From: Pocillopora verrucosa
Lineage: Eukaryota; Cnidaria; Anthozoa; Scleractinia; Pocilloporidae
Length of the DNA: 64,000 nucleotides
Direction: 5' to 3'
Assembly (NCBI RefSeq): GCF_036669915.1
Contig: NC_089317.1
Coordinates: 581,001 to 645,000 of the forward strand
Shown one piece after another: positions 12,522 through 21,887 of this stretch (within the stretch, counting starts at the first letter, position 1; every line of letters starts with the position of its first letter). Below the pieces are notes generated by a model, which searched no databases, was not told the DNA's origin, and worked only from the letters and a program-made list of their open reading frames with translations. Position numbers and translations under genes: made by a program.

Positions 12522-15500
12522 CTGCAAGAGAACACGGAGAATAAAACTTATTGTGTCAAGAGCGAAGAAAAACTTTCTCTCTTTGTATCTTAATTATAAA
12601 TCAACACTGGGAAATAACTCAATCAATCTAGAGCTCTTAAATTATATTTGAAGACATTTTATCCGTGTTATTTTGCAGAAGAAAAAGAACTGTCAAAATG
12701 AAGCGAAATAGATTTAGCTTTCCTAAAAATACTCTGCTCAAACAAAGTGAAATGCAAGTTTCAATAACACTAGGAAGCGCACGTTGAATCTCTCTTACCA
12801 TAACAGCACAAACAAACAAGTATACCACTGAACACGAGCGTTTGCATATTGCGCATGTCCCACCATGATTCAATCCGGGATATGCTGTCCATGGACCAAT
12901 CATAACACAGGCTGTTCGGACACAGTAGAAGTCGCGCATTTAGCGCGCACAAATAAGAGTAAGTCCTAAATCGAGTCCATACGTCAGGATGAAACAATGT
13001 GGGATTGTCGGACTCAGTGAAGGAAAGGACAAAACCTCCAGAGATGATCACAATTCTCAAGTACAGAAGAATTACAGACGCCAAGCCGAGGATGGAAAAT
13101 CTTTCGACCAATCGAACGGCCCACTTTGGCCATTGTCTGAAAGTAAAGGAAAATTAACCCTGATAAGTACAGTCTTTTGGAGCGCATATCGTTTCATTGT
13201 TGTAACAACTAACATCCAATCAGAGGAAAGGTAAATATCACAAGTGGCAAGGAGATCGCAAAGTAAACAAGAAAATTGCCAGAAGTGCGGGAAAAACGTC
13301 GCAAATGAAATCCGTTTTATATCTTACTGGATTGAAGGATGCGTATTGATACACGAAGTCATCGGTATTAAAAACCTACAAAATTGTGATTCGATTCTTA
13401 CCTTAATAAAACCGCAGGCGAAGAAAATAATTTGAGTAAATGTTCCCCTTTAAACTTGCAGACAAAAACCAAATCGTAAGCAATACAAACTTCTAAAACT
13501 GTGATGCCTTGTTCTTTGCTAAAGAGAGACAACACACACCAGAAGATGCACGAAGCAAGCCAAACCCTTGAATACTTCGCTGGTCTTTTATTGCTGTCCC
13601 TGTGGTCCCATCAGGAAAACAATTTATGTACGACAACAGGGCTAAGAGGTAGAACAAGGCACAGAGGATTTCTGCACGACCCACAACATTAGCTACAGCC
13701 TCTGTATGTATCGGATGAAGAGCAAAGAGCATACCACAAAGAAGAGGAAGTGATTTAGTTTTAGAACCTACGTTGCCATTTAAAATCCTGATACATGTGT
13801 GGAAAAATAACGCCGAGACAATGCTATGTAAAACCACATTGATGAAGTGGTATCCTATTGGATTGAGGCCTCCAGCGAGGAAATTCCAGCGGAATGTTAA
13901 AACAGTTATTGGACGATAAGATTTGTGAGAATCGTTTCTTTTTAACGGAATGCCCCAAAAGTCGTTTGAAAACAGGTTAGAAATTGGCGTTGATGGCCTG
14001 CAAAGAAAAAAATTACTCTAGTCAGAAATAAGGTGAAAGCGAGGGGCTATACGTTTTCAAGCGTATATCAAAATGACATCTTCCAGATAAATTAATACAT
14101 CTCACCGGTATTTTTTTCTCGTTGACACGACATGAAAGGCAATATTGTTATTCATAATCGCAGAGAGCTTAGGGGAAATTTCACTTGAAAGATGGTTTTC
14201 AAGAGGAAGTTTGTTGACTGAATTTGTGAACCAGCTTTCGAAAGTCAGTATGACAATGTTTGCGAGGTATTTGTCTTCCAAATTTCTCCCCAAAAACGAC
14301 ACTTTCCAATAACAAAGACGATGGCCAACGACTAAAAGTCAGTTATCGTGAAATTTAAGTCATTTCTGTGTTTTGCCGACCTCTCAATTAATTGCTTTGT
14401 TTTTTTCGCATTTTTACGCAGTTTCGTGACTTTCAGTGAACCCTCGAGCCTCTTACCGAAAGATAAACAAGAAATTCGACCTAACAGGTCATTTAGAAAC
14501 CTCTGTGTCGGAAATCTATTTTTGTAATGTCAGATTAGTCAATTTAAGGCAAAATTTTCCCATCCGTTTGATCTCGGAAACAGCTCATTTGAGCTTAGTG
14601 CTTCACAGCTCTATTCTGTGAGCTAAAAGCTGAATTCGATCACAGAACTTCTTGCTAAACTCTCTTCTAAAAATGAACTTTGATTAATTTCCTTTCTTAC
14701 ATGACAAAAATTTGCATTTCATTTTGTTATTATTAATTTTGCATGCGGTCTTTAACTCAAAGTTAAATTATGCTAAGTAGATATAGACATATTTTTATTC
14801 CGTAAGCCATGGGCAAGCAGTTGTTTCTCGTCAAGTTTGTGGACTTGCTGTTACTTTTGGAAACCTTGCATTTCACATAGTTCTAATTTCGTCAATCCGC
14901 TCTCAATCTGATATTATGTTATACTATTGAGTGACCGCAAATTAATGGTGTCAAAAGTTGTTTGTTAGGAAACCCTTTTTACATACCCGGCAGAAGGATA
15001 TCAACCTGGTTTTCTTGAATCGACCGCGCAGTATTAATTCCATGATAAAAAATTTACATCTAAATGAATCCTCTTCATCACAACAGAATCTGGTTTAATA
15101 AACACGGTGGGATTATCGAAAAGAATGGCTCAGTTAAGCTGGTGGGAAAGTGCGCCTCGAGGCGAAATTAATTTAAGCCGTATGATACAAAGCTATGTTT
15201 TTTGTCGGTTCAGCTTTCAACACCATCAAAAGTTTTCCCCGCACGAGAAGCTGGGTTTTTCTTTAACCACTTTTTACCCAGTTAGAAATGTGCCTTTATC
15301 TCGGAAGGTAAAGTTATCACTTTTGGTAAACAACGAGATTAAAATTGCAGGAAAACTCTTACCTAACATCTGCGTTTGTCTCGATGACTTCGAAGTCATC
15401 ATAAACAAACTCGCCGAATAAGGAGTTCAAGTAACACGCAATTGCCGCGATTGCTACCAAAATGTATGGTTTTAAAGCACTGGTGTCATTCGATAAATCC

Positions 15501-15550
15501 TCTGTAGCTGTTCTCCCGTATCTCCTGTTTAAATTCTGTTCACGCGCCAT

Positions 15551-16833
15551 TCTCTTGTCTGTATTTATCACCTGGCTACACAAAAACAATTCCGAAGGAG
15601 GCAGTCCTGCTCGCAGATGTATTTTTGATACGTCACGCAACGCAGGAAAATTACGTGACAACAAAAAATCGGCTTCGAGACTAGGACGTGCAGCATTTGG
15701 CGTTCGATAAAGATGTTGATAATTGAATTATCGGCATTTCACAGAAGTGGAACAATTAAAAATATGATTATCATAATTTATATGGATGTAAAAGATATAG
15801 AAGATGCGAAATATGTCAAACAAAACTTTTATATGGAGCTCTGGAAAATCATTAACCAGCAAAATACAAAGACTGAGAAGGTTTACAAATCACATTACAT
15901 TAATAGATAACTAAACTAGAAAATATAAATGTATTCACCACAAACTGTTTCCTAAAACCAACTTAATCCTTTCGGTCCCTATATCTCATTAGTAATTCTT
16001 GTTACTGTCTGCCCTACAATTATTATGATGTTGGTTTGGAGAATTTAGAATTGGATGACAAATGATCCAACAATTGATATTTTTCTTTATTCTCATCACT
16101 TGCCCACTTTAAGTTGTTCTGATATCGTAAGGAGAAATTCTGTCTCGGTCACTCCTCCAAATTCAAGGGTTAAGCTCCATAATTGTCATATTTTATGTTA
16201 AGTCACTTCTCAGATTTTTTCAGGCAAACTCTATCCAAGGGTTTTTAGCAGGAATTCTTGAAAACTTTCTGAAAAGACCCTTCCTTCATGTCATATTTCA
16301 TTTCAGTGTCGTAGTCTTCTTTAACCCTTTAACTCCCAAGATCTGTTTGCTAATTCTCCCCTCTATCTGCCTTATTTCCTTTCAACTTAGTTACAAGAAT
16401 TTGGTCTTAGATCAAGACAACTACTTCTACCTGATAAGTTTGAGTATTCTCAATACCTCTATGTTGGATAATGTATGGATAATTTAGAGAGAACTTAAAT
16501 GTTGATCACTTCTGAGAGTTAAAGAGTTAGGCTTAAGTAGAGACCTCTTACCTCTTAATTTTATTTTCATGCCACACTGTTCCCTGTTTTGCAATGTTCT
16601 AAAGTAGACAGAAGATGGACAATTCAATCTTTTTTTTGTCCAATACATTTTTTGTAAGCTTATATACTAGAAAAAGCTTAAAAACATTAAACCCTGATTT
16701 GCCAAATGTATTAATTAGTACAATATTTGGGAGTAACGCTTCTTTAATCAACCAAGATTTCCAAGCCAAAGAAACAATAGGTATTTGTAATTGGTGGCTG
16801 GCTGAAAATTGATTATAAAAGCTTGTAATATTC
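15551..16833. other. Intergenic region between the TMTC start and TEN1 3' end
   Basis: TMTC and TEN1 are both on the minus strand, so this holds the TMTC promoter and the TEN1 3' UTR. No similarity-supported coding region was seen. The TTAA-ended element at 16321-16530 is the only structured feature recognised. Confidence 0.5.
16321..16530 (+). mobile_element. TTAA-ended MITE, subfamily A
   Basis: Begins TTAACCCTTTAACTCCCAAG ATCTG and ends with a degenerate inverted form (GAGAGTTAAAGAGTTAG). The interior (TTAGATCAAGACAACTACTT; CTGATAAGTTTGAGTATTCT) matches the copies at 32098-32296 and 35777-35986. It is about 210 bp and non-coding. Confidence 0.75.
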
Positions 16834-17566
16834 TCAAGAGACAGTTGCTATATCTTCCTGCAAATATTTCCTCCTGATATCTAAAGCTTGATTAAAGAGA
16901 TTCATGTCCATTCCATCTATACAAGTAGAAATTCTTGCTCGTAAAATAATGTTTTCGCTGACATAAACTTCTCCTATAAATTGATACAAAGATCCTCTGT
17001 TAAAAGCCGTTGGTTCCACAAATGAAGTATCGATGATCAGTTCAATGCCTTCATCGCACACTTTTAGTTGACTTCTTGCGATGTTATGTGTCAGTGCCCT
17101 GTAAGTTAATACAGAAATATGTCACTTAACAAGTCCAAATAATTGAGATCCATATATAAGGAAGAGTTCTAAATACCCACCCCTCCCTCCCACTTCCAGC
17201 CGTTCGTCTCCCTCACGGAAACTTCAGCTATTTGTAATTTGCTAACTCTGTTTACAAATAGAAACTTAAGGAGGAAATTCAAATGCATTTCCAAAAATTA
17301 TTTGCCGGAAAAGTTTCGATAGAAATTTACAAGACCATAATTTGTGTACGAAAACTTTACGGTAGCAGTCGAAACGAACGTGAAGCAAACACGGCAGATT
17401 TGCATTTTCAAACTCCTTGTTTTTAGTAACGGAAATCAAAGGAACAAGAATAGAGACTCTGCTAAAATTACCTTCCCCATGTCCTCACAGATTTACCATC
17501 CAAACTTGCTCCCAGGTGAATCAACTCTTTAATGCGAAGTATTTGTCCACTCGAAATGCCCGCCAT
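16834..17566 (-). CDS. TEN1: TEN1-like subunit of the telomeric CST complex, 2 exons, complete
   Basis: Exon 1 is 17566-17472 and starts at the ATG of MAGISSGQILRIKEL. Exon 2 is 17098-16834. The junction is phase 2 and restores Arg. The product is 119 residues, close to the short length of known TEN1. Similarity to vertebrate TEN1 is seen as a VEPTAF..GSLYQFIGEV stretch followed by ILRARISTCIDGMDMNLFNQ. That stretch fits the C-terminal half of the TEN1 OB-fold, where vertebrates have EP..VGSLY..LGE and VKARVLTCVEGMNL. TEN1 binds STN1 in the CTC1-STN1-TEN1 complex, which limits telomerase and recruits polymerase alpha-primase (family knowledge). The assignment rests on remembered motifs, not a search. 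Confidence 0.8.
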
Positions 17567-18323
17567 ATTCGTCTTTTTGCAGCATGTGATAAACTGGAGA
17601 GTAGACAGGTGGAGAGAGTGGGTCTCACTGCAGGTGAGTGAAGGCACAGTCGGCACAGGTCCCCCTTAAAAAGGGTGCGTGACAATATTCGAAATATATT
17701 TGCCGAGCAAGTAGCCCAGGATTTTAAAGAAATGATTCTATGCTGAATATCGAATAGTGTTTTGGCGGCTGATTTCGACAGACAGAACAACACGAAGTAT
17801 GATCGTCTAGCCACGGGTGAAACACGAGTACAAACACACACCTACAGAAGTTGTCTCCGCGTGACTTTGATCAAAATACACGCTCAAAAGACGCCTAACT
17901 CTTCAATTAATTGAGATAAACTGACAATTCTGCACGTATTCAAACCTACTAGATACAAATTAAGTAAATAAGCCGGCTTTGGGTTGTCATTTGGAGAAGA
18001 AATGTTGCCTGTTTGATCAAGTCCAACTCTTCCTAACCCCACTCCTACTGGAAATAGTTTTTGGTCCATATTGAATGCCTTTCACATTTTATACTGTCTG
18101 GTACCTGCGACTAAATCTTCAAGGTTTATGGTCGACAGAAAATTGAAACCTTCACTCTTTATAGTTTTTTCCTCATAGGTGTCTTCACAGAAATTTAAGG
18201 TATGTGTTGTTTGATCCTTAGGAAATTAATACGAGGCTTTGTTTGTGTTTTGTTCTATCTTATTTCGACATGTTTAACCACGACCGGTTGATCTGATTAT
18301 GACGTTCTCATTGATTTTCGAAG
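17567..18323. promoter_or_regulatory. Shared upstream region of divergent TEN1 (-) and beta-carbonic anhydrase (+)
   Basis: The two start codons are 757 bp apart and point away from each other. No TATA box is convincing. A 61-codon open frame on the minus strand (18069-17884) lies inside. The joint-promoter role is an inference from geometry only. Confidence 0.45.
17884..18069 (-). CDS. Hypothetical 61-residue ORF, unsupported
   Basis: The ORF opens with ATG (MDQKLFPVGVGLG) and ends at a TGA-type stop. It is Gly-rich at the start and Leu-rich later. I recognise no family. It lies in the divergent promoter region between TEN1 and the carbonic anhydrase. Its composition is protein-like, but it could equally be chance or an upstream exon. 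Confidence 0.2.
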   Translation of the reverse strand: MDQKLFPVGVGLGRVGLDQTGNISSPNDNPKPAYLLNLYLVGLNTCRIVSLSQLIEELGVF

Positions 18324-20183
18324 ATGGAGAAACTGTTACAGGGTGTTTTAAAATTCAAAAGTCTTGTGCGACCTTCTCTGCTGCCACAACTAGAAAAACT
18401 CGCTCATAAAGCCCAGGTATGTTTACTTCAGCCAGGTTTTTCTGTAATATATGCAGTCTAACGAAAGATCGTGACGGTTAACACGTTCGATTACAGATTT
18501 TGATTAATTTCCATTTTTTTTACCTGTTACTCACTCTCTTTCAGCCACGCATGCTTCTTATAACCTGTATGGACAGCCGTTTGTGTCCAACCAGTTTTAC
18601 TCAAGCAGATCCTGGTGATATGTTTATTATGAGAAATGCAGGCAATGTTGTGCCACACAATCAGCTGTTTGGAGAAAACCAACAAAGTCCACTGTCAGAA
18701 AGAGCAGCTTTGGAGTTAGCAATTTCCACTGGAGTCAAAGACATAGCAGTTTGTGGACATTCAGACTGTAAGGTAGCTACACAAAACAATTTATGACCCA
18801 CACCCATCTTAAAAGTGTTTTGGGAAATTCCATCGGGAAGGTGTGGGTATCAATTTTACCAGTATAAGCTCATACCCAGTCTCTAGCCATGGGTGTATTG
18901 GTGTACCCATGATCCTCTAGATTCTCCTTTTTGAGGATGCTTCAAAACACCAACAGCTGGAGACTGAACCTGGTGTTGGTCAAAACTGGATTTGTCAAGG
19001 GCAGGGACAGTTTAAGTGCCAATATACCCCCTGTGGGAGGGATGAAGAAAATTTTTGGGACAAAAAAGTTGGAAATATATTTGAATCTTCAACTGTCTGT
19101 TCAGCATCATTGAAAAGTATTTTACATTCTCTATATTGTAGGCAATGGACTGCCTTTATCACATGCATGACACCACAGACAAAGAGAAGCAAAATTCTGA
19201 AACTTCTTGGGTATCAGGTTGGCTCAGGCAGTATGCACAGTCATCACTAACAAAGTTTGAGAAGCTTGGGGTTCCTATAGATGGCAGTTCTGAGGAGAAA
19301 GATAACTTAGAGATTATGTTTGATAAAGAAAAGGATCTATCTGATGTCGATAAGCTTTCACAGGTACCTGTGTTGTTTTTTTTGTCACCTCTATGTGTAC
19401 CAGTCATTCAGTTGATCTCAGTCAGATAGTCATTGGGACGGTTAGTTTGGTCTGTCAGTTAATTGGACAGATGGTAGTTGATTGGTCAGTCGGTGTGACA
19501 TTCATTCAGTCAATTTACTTATCAGTCAATCTCTCTGTCAGTCTGTCAGTCAGTTAGCTAGTCAGTGAATCTGTTCTCAATCAGTCAGCCAGACTACTAG
19601 TTTGCTAATCTGCAATGTGTCTGTTCATCCTTTGTCCATCAGTCAATCTAACTCTCTTTCTGGCTGTTAGCCTACAAGACCACCAGTCCATCAGTTTGTA
19701 AGTCAGTCACACAATCAGTCAGTTAGTCAGACAATCAGTCAGTCAGTCAGACAATAACTCAGTCGGTCAGACAATCCGTCAGTCAGTCATACAATCAGTC
19801 AGTCAGAGTTAGACAATTAGTCAGTAAGGTGTTCATTTAGTCAGTCTGGCTAGCAGTGAATAGTGAGTCAGTCAGTGAGTAGTGAATCATTGTCAAGTCA
19901 GTCAGTATATGAGTAAATCAGTCAATCAGTTAGTCATTTCAGTAAATCAGTTGATCAGTCAACCATTTATTTCTATTAATTCCTTTTCTTTGTATAATAG
20001 GTAAACGTTCTTCAACAAATGCAGAATATTAGATCATACCGATTTGTACGCAATAAACTTGATGAAGGTTCAGTTCAACTTTATGGTCTTTGGTTCAACA
20101 TTGGCGAAGGTGAAATGCTCTTGTATTCAAAGACTCGCAAGAGATTTGTTGTCATAAATAAAGAAACTGGATTATCGAGTTAG
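18324..20183 (+). CDS. Beta-class carbonic anhydrase, 4 exons, complete
   Basis: Exons 18324-18416, 18545-18772, 19142-19363, 20001-20183, all joined in phase 0, give 241 residues. The catalytic site is clear: CMDSR (zinc ligand Cys39, Asp41-Arg43 dyad), and CGHSDCKAM, with zinc ligands His103 and Cys106, the last split across the exon 2/3 junction. RNAGNVVPH is the usual loop between them. Beta-class enzymes hydrate CO2 to bicarbonate using a Cys2-His zinc site and are found in invertebrates but not vertebrates. The extension after residue 110 is the animal-type C-terminal half. The short N-terminus is not an obvious signal peptide; a mitochondrial or cytosolic location is possible. A poly(A) signal lies 72 bases after the stop. 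Confidence 0.92.
19400..19960. repeat. Degenerate (CAGT)n / TCAGTCAG repeat filling a carbonic anhydrase intron
   Basis: The words GTCAGTCAG, TCAGACAATCAG and CAGTCAATC recur over roughly 560 bp. The cleanest part is at about 19700-19810, where a roughly 24-bp unit (four-base words plus ACAATC) repeats. It occupies most of the last intron and ends about 40 bp before the final acceptor. Confidence 0.8.
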
Positions 20184-20254
20184 TGAAGGAAAATTTTTAG
20201 GTTTGACTGATACAGGAAGTTTTAAATTATGACATTGATGTTATTTTGGATACT

Positions 20255-20260
20255 AATAAA
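20255..20260 (+). terminator. Poly(A) signal of the carbonic anhydrase gene
   Basis: AATAAA, 72 bases beyond the TAG stop and followed by an AT-rich, T-rich stretch. It is the only canonical hexamer close to the stop. Confidence 0.65.
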
Positions 20261-20914
20261 TGATAAAGATTTCCATTGGGAGATGGGCCTAATGAAATTT
20301 TTGTCGATTTTCATAGGAGTAAAAATTAACTTGGTTCTATGAAAAATTTATGATTTTAAGTCTGAACAGAAGAGTAGTCAGGTACACCACCTAGAATTGC
20401 AAAATAACTTAGGCTCTAGGGTTGTGATGTGAATAAAGGGGGGGGGGGGAATGGGATTGTTGGTTCTTCTTCCAGTGCTTTAAGGAGTGTAACAGCTTCC
20501 AATACGTCAAGTGGTCAAGTTAGGGCTGTTTTTTGTTGTTGTTTTTTTTTGCTACCCATTCTATCACAACTCAAAGCCGTTATTTAAACGAAAACAGTAA
20601 GATTTCTTCACTATTTATAAACTTAGCCATTGATTAATAAATCATAAAGAGGTATACAGATGTGTGTTCAATTTGACTCAGTCTGAAAGAGGAAATTTTT
20701 CCTGCATGTTCAAAAATCAGAGAGACTAAAGGACAAATGTAAGGCCGCCATGTTCAGTTTGAAAAGTTGTTTGTCTTGACCAATTCCGGTCTCTAAAGAT
20801 CCTGGTGGAGATTCTAAACTGTTCTCCTTATTCATTCTCTTCACGATAAACTTGAGTAGCGTGCAAGGATGGCCTCAGACCACACGCGAGGGCCTTTTGA
20901 ATAAGTGCGCGACA

Positions 20915-21079
20915 GCTATGGTTACCGCGCGAGTATTATGTGCGAAAGCAATCTGTAGATTCATAGAGAACGAACAATTGCGACAAGACTTTCAGCTGTA
21001 TTCTATAATTTCCGTGTTAAGTTTTGCGATTTTAATAGTGTTTCTAAAGACGTGGAGCAGACCACGACGGCGAGAGTAA
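20915..21079 (+). CDS. Hypothetical small single-pass membrane protein
   Basis: From the ATG at about 20915 the frame encodes some 54 residues: a charged N-terminal helix, one strong hydrophobic segment (SIISVLSFAILIVFL) and a basic tail (RPRRRE). This is the layout of small integral membrane proteins, but no family is recognised. It is upstream of, and on the same strand as, the transporter gene and may be only part of its 5' UTR. Confidence 0.25.
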   Translation, partial: AMVTARVLCAKAICRFIENEQLRQDFQLYSIISVLSFAILIVFLKTWSRPRRRE

Positions 21080-21887
21080 CGAGGACGCGGCGAATCAAAA
21101 GTTTCCGTGAGAAGAGAGTTCGGCTCGTGCGTTTTATGACTTTGGCCGGTATGTACAAACAACAACGTGAAGTCACCAAAATTTGCGTGTTTCGAGAACC
21201 GAAACCTGACAGTAAATTATTTATTTTCCATTCGAAGCTTAAAACTGTTTACATACATTATGCTGAATTTGGGATGCGGTGCCGTTAGAGACGTAAACAA
21301 ATCGAACCATTCACGGAATTTTAGCTAAAAATTTAAATTTTTAATCGAAGTCTTCCCCGGCGTGTCCCGACAGCTTACGGTCCCAAACGTGCCCCTCATG
21401 TGTTTGGCGCATAAAAGTTTACATGTATTTATATCACCTCCCATGTTGTTTTCATTGTTACAAATGTGTCACGCCTCCCTACACGTGTGAAAAACGATTT
21501 TATCGACAACAGTCACGGCCTCAGCAGCTTGGAGAGCTTTGCGCTCGACTGATAAAAAAAAATTCATATTGTTCTTATCGCTATCCACCTGCCTTCCACC
21601 ATCGTCCAGTATAACTCTACATCAAACATGGCTGGTCGGATAAACTAGCACGAGCTTGTAACGTTTAACAACTTGCCCTCTTAAGACGCCGGCAACACAT
21701 GCCAATACTATTTTGGCAAATAATTTGACCCCCCTAACTGTTCTCGTCCGCGGAAATTTCCTCTACATAAGCACGTGAAGGAAACAGATATCGTTTATTA
21801 GGATCGTGATTAACATGCGAGCATAACTTCATCAACATAGATTGCGTCACGCTTGAGACACAGTGAAACAAGCTGAATTTTTGAAAA

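Larger units (their letters stand above)
8963..15550 (-). pseudogene. TMTC-family membrane/TPR protein O-mannosyltransferase-like gene, 10 exons, three one-base frame losses
   Basis: Exons on the minus strand, 5' to 3': 15550-15363, 13997-13402, 13136-12799, 12521-12322, 12175-11951, 11682-11455, 11148-11049, 10733-10520, 9830-9744, 9153-8963. Conserved TMTC features are visible. These include an N-terminal membrane anchor followed by GEFVYDD, the segments NDFWG and SHKSYRPITVLTFRWN, and LFALHPIHTEAVANVVGRAE. Later come KEQGITVL, a DUF1736-like stretch (ALNARLLLCPNSL..DWSM), [16 protein letters not shown], and then TPR repeats. TMTC proteins are ER membrane enzymes for cadherin O-mannosylation (family knowledge); the closest match I recall is the TMTC3/TMTC4 type. 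All ten splice junctions are canonical. Frame is nevertheless lost by one base at about 13573-13615, 10558-10570 and 9098-9115. It is either a young pseudogene or an assembly with three one-base errors. Confidence 0.8.
20184..21887. other. Intergenic region upstream of the monocarboxylate transporter gene
   Basis: Holds the carbonic anhydrase 3' UTR, a poly-G run near 20440, and the transporter promoter. The segment 21430-21710 is duplicated at 28895-29160, which shows that the copied unit began upstream of exon 1. Small open frames at 20850-21290 are not supported by similarity. Confidence 0.5.

Noticed and set aside
12989-13234. Plus-strand ORF of 81 codons
   Set aside because: It is antisense to the DUF1736 exon of the TMTC gene.
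13570-13640. A 35-base mini-intron (GT...CAG) that would restore the TMTC frame
   Set aside because: It does give an open join, but 35 bases is shorter than the usual minimum intron, and the other two frame losses in the gene have no such explanation.
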